A stretch of DNA of 64,000 bases, taken from contig JAFEVB010000004.1 of the NCBI GenBank assembly GCA_032629725.1, forward strand, positions 1,240,001 to 1,304,000. The letters run 5' to 3'. The notes beneath the pieces were generated by a model that saw nothing but the letters and a program-made list of their open reading frames with translations, searched no databases and had not been told where the DNA came from. Below are positions 34,649 to 44,202 of this stretch, piece by piece. Position numbers and translations under genes: made by a program. Each line of letters starts with the position of its first letter. The stretch's first letter is position 1. Source of the stretch: Gremmenia infestans (lineage: Eukaryota > Ascomycota > Leotiomycetes > Helotiales > Hamatocanthoscyphaceae).

Positions 34649-35573
34649 ATGCTCCAACGACATCTCTGCGGAGCAAACAACATGCTGCTCCCACGATTAC
34701 AGCCGCCGTTACGGGCAGCACTCACCTCAATCGCTCGGTCTGGTCAATCTTCAAGTCTCAACGATGCTTTTGCACAACTCGCGATCAGAAGCCCGGTGTT
34801 GACGTTTGTGAGGCATGCATCGCACGCCCAGCAAGGAGCTGTGAATAAGGCCAAAGATGGGCCGGGAAAGAGACTCGGTGCCAAGAAATCCGGAGGTTCG
34901 TGTTCTCTGTCTTGCTATTCTATTCCATTCTACCTCACTTTGTCCATCAATTGGTTGGAAATATCGAGGAGGAACAAACAGCTGATGTGATGGTGATGGA
35001 TAAATAGAACAATATGTCATTCCCGGTAACATCATCTTCCGCCAACGCGGCACGCACTGGTTCCCCGGCGAGAACTGCGCCATGGGCCGCGACCACACCA
35101 TCTACGCGACGGAATCGGGATACGTCAAGTACTACAAGGACCCCGAGACGCACCCCAAGCGCCAGTACATCGGCGTGGTGTTTGAGCGGGCCCAGGTCCT
35201 GCCGTTGCCGCGGAATAGCATGAGGAGGCGGAGGTTGAACATGGTGGCTACGCAGATGGAGACGCCGCCCAAGGTGGAGGTGGAGCTTAGGACTGATCTG
35301 GCTGGGGGCGTGCAGGCGGATGGGAGTAAGAAGGGTGTGGTTAGTGTGAAGCAGGGCCCTGGGAAGGAGAGGCGGGGTGAGGAGGGGAGGGTTTTGACAC
35401 TCAGGCCCGGGTATATGTATCGGGAGGCCAATTGGGAGATTGGGAGGGCGGTTGAGAGGGCCAAGGTTAAGGTTAGGGAGTTTAAGCCTAGGGATCGGTG
35501 GACGGCGTGGAGGAAGGCGTGGAAGAGGTCGGTTGCTGTTAAGGAGAAGAGGATCGTGGGTAGGAGGAAGTAG
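34649..35573 (+). CDS. MRP7: mitochondrial large-subunit ribosomal protein bL27m
   Basis: Exons 34649-34895 and 35008-35573, 112-bp intron, 270 aa. An Arg/Leu-rich presequence ends near [11 protein letters not shown]. The bL27 core starts [19 protein letters not shown] (seen as AKKSG at the splice point, then [20 protein letters not shown]) and continues [20 protein letters not shown], the classic L27 fold near the peptidyl transferase centre. The long C-terminal extension, rich in Lys and Arg ([11 protein letters not shown] ... [14 protein letters not shown]), is typical of fungal MRP7/Mrpl2. An alternative start at the ATG 11 codons downstream (MLLPRL) would still leave a presequence. Confidence 0.95.
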
Positions 35574-35982
35574 GGGATGGTATTACGGTATGTATAGATA
35601 GGTGGTGCTACTGTACTCGAATGGTGGTTTGTATTAAAAGAACAGATGTGAGTTGTACAATGTCACCCGAGATAGGAGAGTTCCTTTAATATCTGCGGAT
35701 GTCTGGGGTATTTAGCGTGATAATTTTCCTGTCTGTAGAAATGTCCAGCTAATCGATGGTTTTGGCTTCTGCTCTTTTGTTCTTATTTCTCGCACAGGTT
35801 CACTGCCTTTTTTATAGTCTCAGTTGTTTCTTTATCAGACATTGACCCCTGTATTGAAGTATCTAGGTACACTCGAAGAAGCATTTCTTACGCAGTAATG
35901 TAAATCTCTTGATCCTATTAGCGTTGATTCTACTTGTTTTTCGTATCTTTTCAAAACTTAAACGCTTCTCGGCCATACCCGC
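35574..35982. other. convergent 3' flanks, no gene
   Basis: Between the 3' ends of MRP7 and the sulfatase gene. No coding or repeat signal. Confidence 0.5.
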
Positions 35983-37434
35983 TCATCGAATCCTAATGTT
36001 GTTCAAATCCAAATCGAACCGATCAGGCACAATCATACCCGCATCCAGATGATGCTGGATGAATCTCTTTGAAACTCCATCTCGATAGAGCCACGGGTCC
36101 AACGTATCGTCCTGCCACTTCTCCAGCCGTCCCCTGAACTCCCTCAATTTGTCCTGGTATTTTTCATCTTTGGCAAGGTTGACTACCTCGAGAGGGTCCT
36201 CATCAAGATCATATAACTCTTCCGGGGGTCGGAAGATGTAATCCTGCAGTTTGCGTGGCCCAACCATGATATCTCCTTCCTTGCCCTGGGGTTGCGAGTG
36301 CCGGATTCCGTTCCACGTCAAGGAGCCGTACAGGTCAGCGGAGAATGGGAAGTCTAATCGCCACGCGACGTTCCGGTGGTACTTGTACCTTCGGGTCCGG
36401 AGAAAGCGGGTTGGCCAGTAGTTGGTGACTTCGTGAAACGTATGGGATCCAAATACGTGGTGTTTCCAGTCGGACTCGAGCACCAATTCGGGCTTCTCCA
36501 AGATCGGCAGGATTGACTGGCCTGCGAGACCCGTTGGTGCTTGCTCCGCCTTTCCGGCCCAGTCTAGAAATGTCGGGAAGATATCGACGTAGGAGACCAT
36601 GTTTGGGTTCTCGATACCTTTGGCCTTGGGGGTAGCCTGGGGGTTGCGAACGATGAAGGGCAGGCGAACGCCGGCGTCGTATAGGGTTGTCTTGGAATTT
36701 AAGAAAGGGGGACCATTGTCGCTTAGGAAGACGACCAAGGTATCGTCAGCGAGGCCCGATGCTTGTAGCTTTTCGAGAATCATGCCGATGCCTTGGTCAA
36801 GACGACTGATGGAGCGGTAGTACTCGGAGAACTCAAAGCGTGATTCCTCCAAGTTGCTAATGTATGCCGGGACCTCGACGTCTGCCGGCTCGTAAGGCAC
36901 ATCCCGAATCTTGGCATCGAAAACATCCTGATTGCCAAAGCCAGATCGGGTCATATCACGGTGAGGATCGATGTAACCGACGGTGAGGAAGAAGGGCTGG
37001 TCTGCCTCCTTGGCCTGGTCGAAGAAGCTCTCGGCTTGATCAGCTACCCAGGCGACATCGCGGGTCGTACTCTCATTCCTCACGTGCCACGGGTAGGCCT
37101 GGTCCGGACCGACATGGACCTTGCCGATCAGGCCAGTCAGGTAGCCGTGCTCGCGAAAGAAGGCCGGCGAGGTCTTGACTTGGTCAAAGATAACAAAGTG
37201 GTGGGCTTTGCCTGCCAGGCCATACTGGCCGCTCTGGTGCGTGTGGAGGCCGGTGTATATGACGGAACGGCTATTGGAACACGAAGCCGTGCTGGTGAAG
37301 GCGTGGGAAAAGAGAATGGATTCGGCGGCGAGGGCGTCGATATTGGGGGTTAGAACAGGTGCTCCATAGCAGCCTAGGTTCTTTCCGAGATCATCGGCAA
37401 TGAGCAGAAGGATGTTGCGTTTCGTGGCCGCCAT
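35983..37434 (-). CDS. sulfatase, N-sulfoglucosamine sulfohydrolase-like
   Basis: Single exon, 483 aa. The alkaline-phosphatase-like fold is clear. NILLLIADDLGKNLGCYG supplies the metal Asp pair (14-15), LTPNIDALAAES follows, and IGKVHVGPDQAYPWHV plus SDNGPPF give later metal and sulfate ligands. The layout, including the strand with IGKxHVGP, is closest to heparan N-sulfatase (SGSH) type enzymes. The formylglycine motif, normally CxPxR, reads CSNSR (Cys52-Arg56): the Pro is Asn54. That may affect conversion of Cys to formylglycine. No signal peptide, so it is probably intracellular. It diverges from an MFS transporter 1.1 kb away, suggesting uptake then desulfation of one compound. Substrate unknown. 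Confidence 0.88.
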   Translation of the reverse strand: MAATKRNILLLIADDLGKNLGCYGAPVLTPNIDALAAESILFSHAFTSTASCSNSRSVIYTGLHTHQSGQYGLAGKAHHFVIFDQVKTSPAFFREHGYLTGLIGKVHVGPDQAYPWHVRNESTTRDVAWVADQAESFFDQAKEADQPFFLTVGYIDPHRDMTRSGFGNQDVFDAKIRDVPYEPADVEVPAYISNLEESRFEFSEYYRSISRLDQGIGMILEKLQASGLADDTLVVFLSDNGPPFLNSKTTLYDAGVRLPFIVRNPQATPKAKGIENPNMVSYVDIFPTFLDWAGKAEQAPTGLAGQSILPILEKPELVLESDWKHHVFGSHTFHEVTNYWPTRFLRTRRYKYHRNVAWRLDFPFSADLYGSLTWNGIRHSQPQGKEGDIMVGPRKLQDYIFRPPEELYDLDEDPLEVVNLAKDEKYQDKLREFRGRLEKWQDDTLDPWLYRDGVSKRFIQHHLDAGMIVPDRFDLDLNNIRIR

Positions 37435-38514
37435 GGCTACCTAGATACCTGCCTCACCTAGTAAGTGTCGTTATTATTACGGTGATAGTATAATAAAACC
37501 TCCAAGGAAGCCGAGTGACATAGGTACATAGGTAGGTAGGTACCCAGGTAGGGTAAGGAAAATGGTATCATCAATACTGGAAATGATGTCTTTTAATAGT
37601 CCTATCAGAGCATACCTCCCTAGTACTACCTAAGGTACCTAGGTATTCGACGTTATCTATTAGCTAGATAGGTACTGATTATACGGGCTGCGACTTCAGT
37701 AACATGTATCTACCTACGTAGATGTTATCTCCGATATATTATTTCTTCCACTAATCAAGCGCCGGCAAAAACACTGATGCACTAGACTAGGTACCTTAGA
37801 CCCCGCCCACGCTACTGCAAAGTCGATTCGTCCCGACAGCGCGGTCGCTTCGCATCCAGGAACAGAAGAGCTACACATATGTAAATCGCAAATACTACCT
37901 ACAATACCTATCTGTGCCATTACAAGCTAGGTATTTATAAACTCACCGAAATCTTCTGTATTCAAACCCAATTACTATTTACAGTGCGACAGACATTGAG
38001 ACCTACTCGATTTTCTAAAGGATAAATTACGTCCGGTGGTATCTTGCAAGGGAGTATTACCCTCGTCGTCTTTACATGTCGCCATTCATGTCAAAAATGA
38101 CGATTTTCCATTGCAGCCCTGCCATTGGGAGACATCGCTTGGAGCATGGGGTTGGAGATTCCCACTACAGTACGAATTGTATACGAAGCTACCTGTATGG
38201 ATTGCAACGGGTTCGCGTTTGTGGCAGAACAGGAACAGAACAGCCCACTAAGCAAGAAAGCACACCTTTATCCAAGCTTCTAACTTCTGCCTGTAGCCGC
38301 ACTGATGGCTGCGGGATGGCGGCGGGTGGAAAGTGGAAGAGGCTGCACTTAAAAGCTTAGATGTTCGCTGCTCTTTATTGGCGTACCGGTACGTACTTGG
38401 CAGAACAGCAACATCAACAGCAACAGCAACAGCACCAAAGATCAGATAGTAATATCCCTTGATCTTCTTTCTACTCTGTTCGGAGACTAGGATACCCGGC
38501 CTCTATACTCTACG
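37435..38514. promoter_or_regulatory. divergent promoter region, sulfatase / MFS transporter
   Basis: A 1.08-kb shared upstream region. It contains clusters of GGTAGGTA and TACCTAGGTA-type short palindromic repeats at about 37520-37550 and 37630-37650, and no coding region. Confidence 0.45.
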
Positions 38515-40248
38515 ATGGCTTCAGAGTCAAAGGTCCACGATATCGACGCCGTTAATGACGTGCCTACGTTGGACAGGAAGCACAACGTCGTGGCATCGAC
38601 TAGCGAGGTTCCAGATGCCAAAGCCACGACTGACCTTGTCGAGCCTGAAGAATCTGACCACGGCTTCAATTGGACCTGGAAGTCACTCTTCCGCCAACCA
38701 GCCGACCTAGATGCAATCGCCACCAAGCGGGGTGTGTTCGATGACCCCAATCTCATTCAGTACTATGCGCCCAGCCCCGACTATGAGAATTTCAAGCGTT
38801 TCGATCCAAGCGAGAGATGGACTTATCGTGAGGAACGCAGTGTCCGGCGCAAGATCGACCTCCGCATTCTTCTCTGGGTCCTGATTATGTTCTTTGCGCT
38901 GAACATCGATCGTGGAAACCTTGGCTTAGCTGTTGCCGGCGGCCTACTCGATGACTTGAAGCTCTCCACCAACGACTACAATAATGCCCAGAACATGTAT
39001 CGTGTGGGATTTATCATCGCAGAAATCCCCTCACAGCTCATCGGCAAGAAAGTCGGTCCTGATCGATGGATGCCTATTCAGATCATCATTTGGTCAATAT
39101 GTGCTGGAGGTCAGTTCTTCATGCAAAGTCGAGCCGGCTTCTTCGCTTGTCGATTTTTTGTTGGACTCTTCATGGGTGGCTTTATCCCGGACAGTATTCT
39201 GTATATTTCCTATTACTATACGAGCACGGAAATGCCTCTTCGCCTCTCACTCTTCTGGTTTACCGACTATATGTCAGGTGTCGTTGCTTCGTTTATTGCA
39301 TATGGGGTTTTGCATATGAAAAATGTTGCAGGTCGAGAGGGATGGCGCTGGCTCTTTTTAATCGAGGCGCTCATCAGTATCGTCATTGGTTTTTTGAGTT
39401 TCTTCTTCCTCGTACCCGGGCCTACACAAACGAAAACTCTCCTCTTCCCTAATGGCTACTTTACCGAGCGAGAAGAGAAGATCATCACAAACAAAGTACT
39501 TCGGGACGACCCTTCCAAATCCTCTATGCATAACCGACAAGCCATTACACCCAAAATGCTTTGGCAGAGCCTGTCGGACTACGACTTATGGCCGATCTAT
39601 GCTATCGGGATACTGTTTGAAATTCCCGCTTCTCCTCCCAAAGCCTACGTTCCATTATCTCTAAAGCACATAGGCTTTGACGCTTTTCAAATCACGCTCC
39701 TCAACGTTCCCATCACAGTCCTCATCGCCATCAACCTCTTGTGGGTTACGGCTCTTACCGAGAGAGTAGGTCAAATAGCCATCATGGGCATATTGACCCA
39801 ACTTTGGGCCCTTCCCCTCCTTGTCATCGAACTCACATCTGTCTCAAAGATCTCTGCCTGGGCCCAATATGCAGTCACCCTCCTCCTTGTCGCCCAACCA
39901 TCGATGCAAGCTGCCCAGGTCGGCTGGTGTAGTCGGATCAGCAACACGGTGCGCACTCGAGCCGTCAGCGCTTGTATCTACAATATCATGATTCAACTGT
40001 CCGGCATAGCTTCTTCCAACATATACCGTGAAGATGACAAGCCACTTTACCATCGTGGCAACAAACAACTGATAGCTATCAACGTTGCTTGCATAGCTGC
40101 CAATGCAGCCGCAAAGATTTATTACACATATAGAAATAAATCGAATCGTGCCAAGTGGACTGCCATGACAAAGCCGGAGCAACAGGAATATCTAGACACT
40201 ACAAAGGATCAAGGGAACAAGAGATTAGATTTCGTGTTTACGTCCTAG
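38515..40248 (+). CDS. MFS transporter, Dal5-like anion:cation symporter family
   Basis: Single exon, 577 aa with a cytosolic N-terminus of about 115 residues and 12 predicted membrane segments. The first helix and loop show the ACS/Dal5 pattern: RRKIDLRILLWVLIMFFAL, NIDRGNLGLAVAGG, then YNNAQNMYRVGFIIAEIPSQ (family: N.A...FY.GY...E.PSN). Later landmarks are VGPDRWMPIQIIIWSIC, FFACRFFVGLFMGGFIPDSI and GREGWRWLFLIEALISI. Family members move allantoate, nicotinate, pantothenate, biotin precursors or sulfated/sulfonated compounds. The divergent sulfatase favours an anionic sulfur compound here, but that is inference. Plasma membrane is the likely location. Confidence 0.93.
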   Translation: MASESKVHDIDAVNDVPTLDRKHNVVASTSEVPDAKATTDLVEPEESDHGFNWTWKSLFRQPADLDAIATKRGVFDDPNLIQYYAPSPDYENFKRFDPSERWTYREERSVRRKIDLRILLWVLIMFFALNIDRGNLGLAVAGGLLDDLKLSTNDYNNAQNMYRVGFIIAEIPSQLIGKKVGPDRWMPIQIIIWSICAGGQFFMQSRAGFFACRFFVGLFMGGFIPDSILYISYYYTSTEMPLRLSLFWFTDYMSGVVASFIAYGVLHMKNVAGREGWRWLFLIEALISIVIGFLSFFFLVPGPTQTKTLLFPNGYFTEREEKIITNKVLRDDPSKSSMHNRQAITPKMLWQSLSDYDLWPIYAIGILFEIPASPPKAYVPLSLKHIGFDAFQITLLNVPITVLIAINLLWVTALTERVGQIAIMGILTQLWALPLLVIELTSVSKISAWAQYAVTLLLVAQPSMQAAQVGWCSRISNTVRTRAVSACIYNIMIQLSGIASSNIYREDDKPLYHRGNKQLIAINVACIAANAAAKIYYTYRNKSNRAKWTAMTKPEQQEYLDTTKDQGNKRLDFVFTS

Positions 40249-40690
40249 ATGTTACGAATGTGGCGGGCGGCTGAAAGGAGCAGGTGTTAAGTGAATATCA
40301 ACTAGCAACTCTTAATATGTGGACTTCAAGGTGTGTGGTTTCGGAGAGCTGGTCAAAGGCCTTGAGTATCCTGTGAATTTGAGAATACAATGGAATATTC
40401 TGTGTTTTTGTTGTTGTTTTAAACATCAAAGAACACTGTTCACTTCCGCGGAAAACCCTTTCAACGTTCCGGTGAAAAGTGCCTGTCTAATGGTAATTGT
40501 TCTCACAACACGAAGAACAATAACATTGCACATTATTATGAATCAACGACCTCTTCTTCCCATTCACAGTCTTCCAAAACTCTTCGAATCTTCGAATCTG
40601 CCAACAATTCGACCCCCACCTTGACGTACTTCCACCCAAATGAAATATAACTTCCTTGTAAGTAATTATTTCAACCAAACCCTCTACCAA
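40249..40690. other. intergenic region; possible leader of the next gene
   Basis: An ATG at 40640 is in frame with the next gene, but a GTAAGT lies just after it and the extra 17 residues lack family character. I treat it as leader. Confidence 0.4.
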
Positions 40691-41455
40691 ATGCCAGATT
40701 CTGCCGACGGGGATATTAGAGTCTCACAAATCGGCATCGCAGTTCCAATAACCCCACCAAAAGACATCCCCACGAATACAACAGCAGCAGTCCCGCATGC
40801 CTCCTCCGGAACCATGGGCAATCAACGTATACCATCTTACCCCGGGCTACCCATCGACGGGGTCTTCCAAAACATCCCGCTAGAGCCGATGATGAAAGCG
40901 ACGGGGAAAGGCCTCCCGACGATCCACTCTTCTGCTATAACTAGCAGCCGCCGCTCCAAAGAGTTCGATATGGAATACTTCAAGCCCAATAAAGGAGCAC
41001 CACATAGGAAACGATTCTACCTTGCGGCGATTGTCATTCTGGCTCTTGTTCTGATCGTTGTTTCTGCACTGTTGATTGCTAGAGCGGTTTATGATGATCA
41101 TCATCAGACGGTTGTTTTTCGGAATGTCACATCGACTGCCATGTCAGTTCAATCCATGACGGTTCCGACGACGCTTTTGAGCGTTTCGGTTGCTACACCG
41201 GCCTTGGCGAATGAGGGTCCGACGACTATTTTGAGTGTTGCGGTCCCTACGCCGGTGTTGACGAATGTTGTGGTTGACAACAATAACGAGTTTGGGGATT
41301 ACAGTTCTAGTTCCTGTTGTGACGGCTGCGCCGCGTACCACGCAACGGAGTTGAGGATGGCTTTACTAGGTCTGCTCTTGCGAGAACGAGGGGATAGGAA
41401 AGGCAGCGGGGCTGTCGGTTTTAGGATGAAGATCAAGGAAGGAATCACGGTTTAG
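40691..41455 (+). CDS. type II single-pass membrane protein, tandem family member 1 (254 aa as read)
   Basis: No named family. A ~108-residue Pro/Ser-rich cytosolic part ends in basic residues (GAPHRKR). It is followed by one membrane segment (about 109-130, AAIVILALVLIVVSALLIA) and a Thr/Val/Ser-rich outer part (TVPTTLLSVSVATPALANEG). Two neighbours downstream have the same plan, so this is probably a local paralog group of cell-surface proteins. In the frame given, the last 53 residues change character (Cys-, then Arg/Lys-rich). If the GGGG run at 41294-41297 had one G less, the frame would read GITVLVPVVTAAP and stop at 41354, keeping the Val/Thr-rich style and matching a GITVL segment after the third gene. 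Either a frameshift or a base error is possible. Confidence 0.6.
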   Translation: MPDSADGDIRVSQIGIAVPITPPKDIPTNTTAAVPHASSGTMGNQRIPSYPGLPIDGVFQNIPLEPMMKATGKGLPTIHSSAITSSRRSKEFDMEYFKPNKGAPHRKRFYLAAIVILALVLIVVSALLIARAVYDDHHQTVVFRNVTSTAMSVQSMTVPTTLLSVSVATPALANEGPTTILSVAVPTPVLTNVVVDNNNEFGDYSSSSCCDGCAAYHATELRMALLGLLLRERGDRKGSGAVGFRMKIKEGITV

Positions 41456-41715
41456 GATGCGCATTTGATTTTTGAATATCTTGGAATATATTAAAAATAA
41501 CAAGGCAAAACCAACGACCAGAATTTACACCAATACAGCAATGAATTGTATGAGCTAAGTAGTCGATATGACTCGTCGAGTGAATAAGCCAGATGTGAAA
41601 GAGAATAATCACATTCGAAAGAAGTATGGGTATTAATGACGGCTCTTCGCGTGAGGCTCAACCAAGTTGTTTGACGCAGATAAACTTTTTGTTTGATGAC
41701 AAAGTTAGCTTAGAA

Positions 41716-41749
41716 TACTCACCCATTGTATTGAAACAATGGGTGAGTA
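41716..41749. repeat. perfect 14-bp inverted repeat (hairpin)
   Basis: Arms TACTCACCCATTGT and ACAATGGGTGAGTA flank a 6-base loop, about 160 bp upstream of the second membrane-protein gene and 260 bp after the first. It could be a protein-binding palindrome, an RNA hairpin in the first gene's 3' region, or the relic of a small insertion. Confidence 0.75.
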
Positions 41750-41911
41750 ATCTAAACAGTATGTTGGGAATAATTTATAAGTAAGGACTCTACCTCCATT
41801 AAATACAAACACCAACACCAACAGAAACACTTGAACTTCCACCAAACCCAACTTCAAGCTTCTCCAGAACAAAGCAGCCCTTCAGAACCCTCAAGTATAC
41901 CTCCGGTCATC

Positions 41912-42689
41912 ATGACCGAAGAGGCCTACACTGGTCCATCTGCAAGAGATTTGACCCCGATGCCAACGAACCGTCAAACCTTCAATCCGTACACCAACCA
42001 GTACGAGAACCCGCGAAACACAGCCATGCCCGTCGCAGAAGAGTGGAGAAAGCGAAACTCTGGTAACAAGGAGTCACCTCCCCTATCGCCCTTCAGCAAA
42101 CCCATCACTCTCCACGACAACGTGCCAATGGAATCCATTGACCTGGGGGACCCCCACCCTCACGCCCCCACCGCAGCAACAAGAGCAGCTCGCGCCAATT
42201 CCCCCCTGGGCCTGAGCGACGACGCCCTAAAGAACCTGGACCACATCGTCCTGGACGACGTGCCAGCCCACATCCCCATGAACCGCCCACATCCCCATGA
42301 ACCGCCCACAGCTCCCACACTACGACTATGACCCGAACGAGAAGAGCGGCGAACCCTGGCTCCCCGACGACGACGACAATGCCAAAGCGTCCAAGAAGCG
42401 GGGCGGCCGCTTGGAGCTCTTGGTAGCTATCATCATCCTCTGTGTGATCTTTGCCATCTCCACAGTAGTGCTCGGCTCCATGGTGGGAATGGGGAAGTGC
42501 GCGGCTGGCTCCCACAAGCAGGTCAATGCGTCAACTCATGCTGCGGCGGCTATGGATATGCATACCACTACTATGACGGTCCCGATGCCGACGTTCGTTA
42601 CGGTGACTGAGACTACGACTCTTTTTACTTGCACTGCGACAGGGGCGCCAGCTCAGCTGTTGGTACGGACTACCGGTGGTTTGTGGTAA
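41912..42689 (+). pseudogene. type II single-pass membrane protein, family member 2, split by a 19-bp tandem duplication
   Basis: The first frame (41912-42331, from MTEEAYTG) gives 139 residues of Pro/Asn/Asp-rich cytosolic sequence and then stops. The second frame carries on from about 42297 to 42689: HYDYDPNEKSGEPWLPDDDD, a basic KASKKRGG, one membrane segment (LELLVAIIILCVIFAISTVV), a Cys soon after it (GMGKCAAG) and a Thr-rich outer part (TVPMPTFVTVTETTTLFTC). The break coincides with a tandem 19-bp repeat (42269-42287 and 42288-42306). Taking away one unit would join both frames into one protein of the same plan as the two neighbours. So the gene is either freshly broken in this strain or the duplication is an assembly artefact. 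Confidence 0.72.
42267..42310 (+). repeat. 19-bp direct tandem duplication inside a coding region
   Basis: Two full units of a 19-base sequence beginning CCCACATCCCC, plus a partial third. As 19 is not a multiple of three it shifts the reading frame. Confidence 0.9.
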
Positions 42690-43563
42690 GTGCGGGGGCG
42701 AGGAGAGGAGAGGAGACCTATGCAGGCGTAGGTGTGAGATTTCTTTGGGAAGGGGCCAGAGTAGGTTTGGGTTTCATTAGATTGGCATGCAATAATAATC
42801 CATCCTTTTCAACAATAGATGCGTTAATGAAATATCAATTGATTGGTGAAATTTGTGACTTGATAGAATGACTAAATTGAAGACTTACTTTGACGTAAAG
42901 CAAATAAAAGGGAAGCTCTGCTTAAGCGTCCTCGGAAACGGAAATTAGACAACTCTTTGCCGAATTAGACGAATAACTTGCATGCTTGTTTGCCTTGCTA
43001 AAGAAGGGCCGCAATCATAAACCCTTGAATCCTCAATCTCTTTATTGTAATGCCTTATAATCCTGTAGACATAAAAACGTCACTTATTATTGACTTTTTG
43101 GTTGATGCAACCTAGTACATCAATAAATCAGTACCGCTTTTTCTGTCTACCGCGAGGCTTCCTTTTCTTTTTTGTAAAGACGGCCGTAGAACACTATAGA
43201 AGTAACAGATTACCAAAGCCCAGGAAAACACCAAAGACTCCCTACTTTTCGAAAGAGTCTGGAAACCTCTTTGTGTCGAATCATGATAAAGGCTTATTAT
43301 TCACTTGAGAAACAAAGCCTTTGTTTCTATTGCCTTCACGTTCCAACCCCAACAAATAAGAACAGTGATTCAGTATTCTCAGAACAGTCCGCAAAACCCC
43401 CCTATAACCTAGAAACATGCGCACTCTCCCGAATTCTTTCTTTAAACATCTACCAGTCTTTCTAAAAGGAATCCGCACGTACAAAACTAGCTTGTTTCCC
43501 CCACTCTCTTCTTCTTGAAACAGAACGTCTGTCAGTGACTCACCAACCACTTCATCGCTCAAG
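42690..43563. other. intergenic region, nothing recognised
   Basis: 3' flank of the second and leader of the third membrane-protein gene. No gene or repeat seen. Confidence 0.4.
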
Positions 43564-44103
43564 ATGGCAGAGTTCTCAGACCAAGATTCAATGTCTAAAC
43601 TTGACGCCGTGGAGTTATCTGAAGAACAATTATCCGCAGAGCTATCTGCTGCAGCTCTCGCAGATCGCAAGAGCGAACCACCACCATACGCATCTCCAGA
43701 GCCTGGGCCTCAGCCTCACGACCAATTCGAAGATATCGAACTGCGCAGAACGGGTTCAACAGACACGCAGATGCCGCGACCAATGGTACCGGTTCATCAC
43801 ATAGAGCCCGAGCGCGAAATCGAGATCGAATGGTACAAACCGCGACGGGATAAAAAGCAATGGTTTATGATCGGAGCCATGGCCGTGCTGTTCGCTGCAC
43901 TGGTGACTGTCTCCATACTGCTAGGACTGACGGAACAGGCTAATGCAAAATGTGGGTTGGGGCCGAAAACTGTCACGGCTACGAGTACGAGCACGAGCAC
44001 CATGGTATCAACACTCACGCCAAGGACGGTGACTTCTGTCCAGGTAAGCACGGCGATTCAGACAGTTACTGAGACGTCTGCCGAGGTGCTTGCCTCGGTT
44101 TAG
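43564..44103 (+). CDS. type II single-pass membrane protein with PPxY motif, family member 3 (179 aa, possibly truncated)
   Basis: The cytosolic part (about 1-99) carries a PPPY motif at 39-42 (KSEPPPYASPEP), a potential docking site for WW domains of Rsp5/Nedd4-type ubiquitin ligases. It ends in basic YKPRRDKKQW. One membrane segment follows (about 101-122, MIGAMAVLFAALVTVSILLG), then a Cys (ANAKCGLGPKT) and a Thr/Ser/Val-rich outer part (TSTSTMVSTLTPRTVTSVQV). The frame stops at a TAG (44101-44103), but the same frame stays open for 32 more codons to a TAA at 44200-44202, in the same Thr/Val-rich style and including LVGITVLPGP. The stop may be a recent nonsense change. Function unknown; surface sensing or wall anchoring is possible. 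Confidence 0.68.
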   Translation: MAEFSDQDSMSKLDAVELSEEQLSAELSAAALADRKSEPPPYASPEPGPQPHDQFEDIELRRTGSTDTQMPRPMVPVHHIEPEREIEIEWYKPRRDKKQWFMIGAMAVLFAALVTVSILLGLTEQANAKCGLGPKTVTATSTSTSTMVSTLTPRTVTSVQVSTAIQTVTETSAEVLASV

Positions 44104-44202
44104 CCGACTGCGGTGGAAATGACAGATATGGAGACTGAGACGCTGGTTGGCATTACAGTTCTTCCGGGTCCCAACAAGAAGCGTGCGGTGCCTTCCAAAT
44201 AA

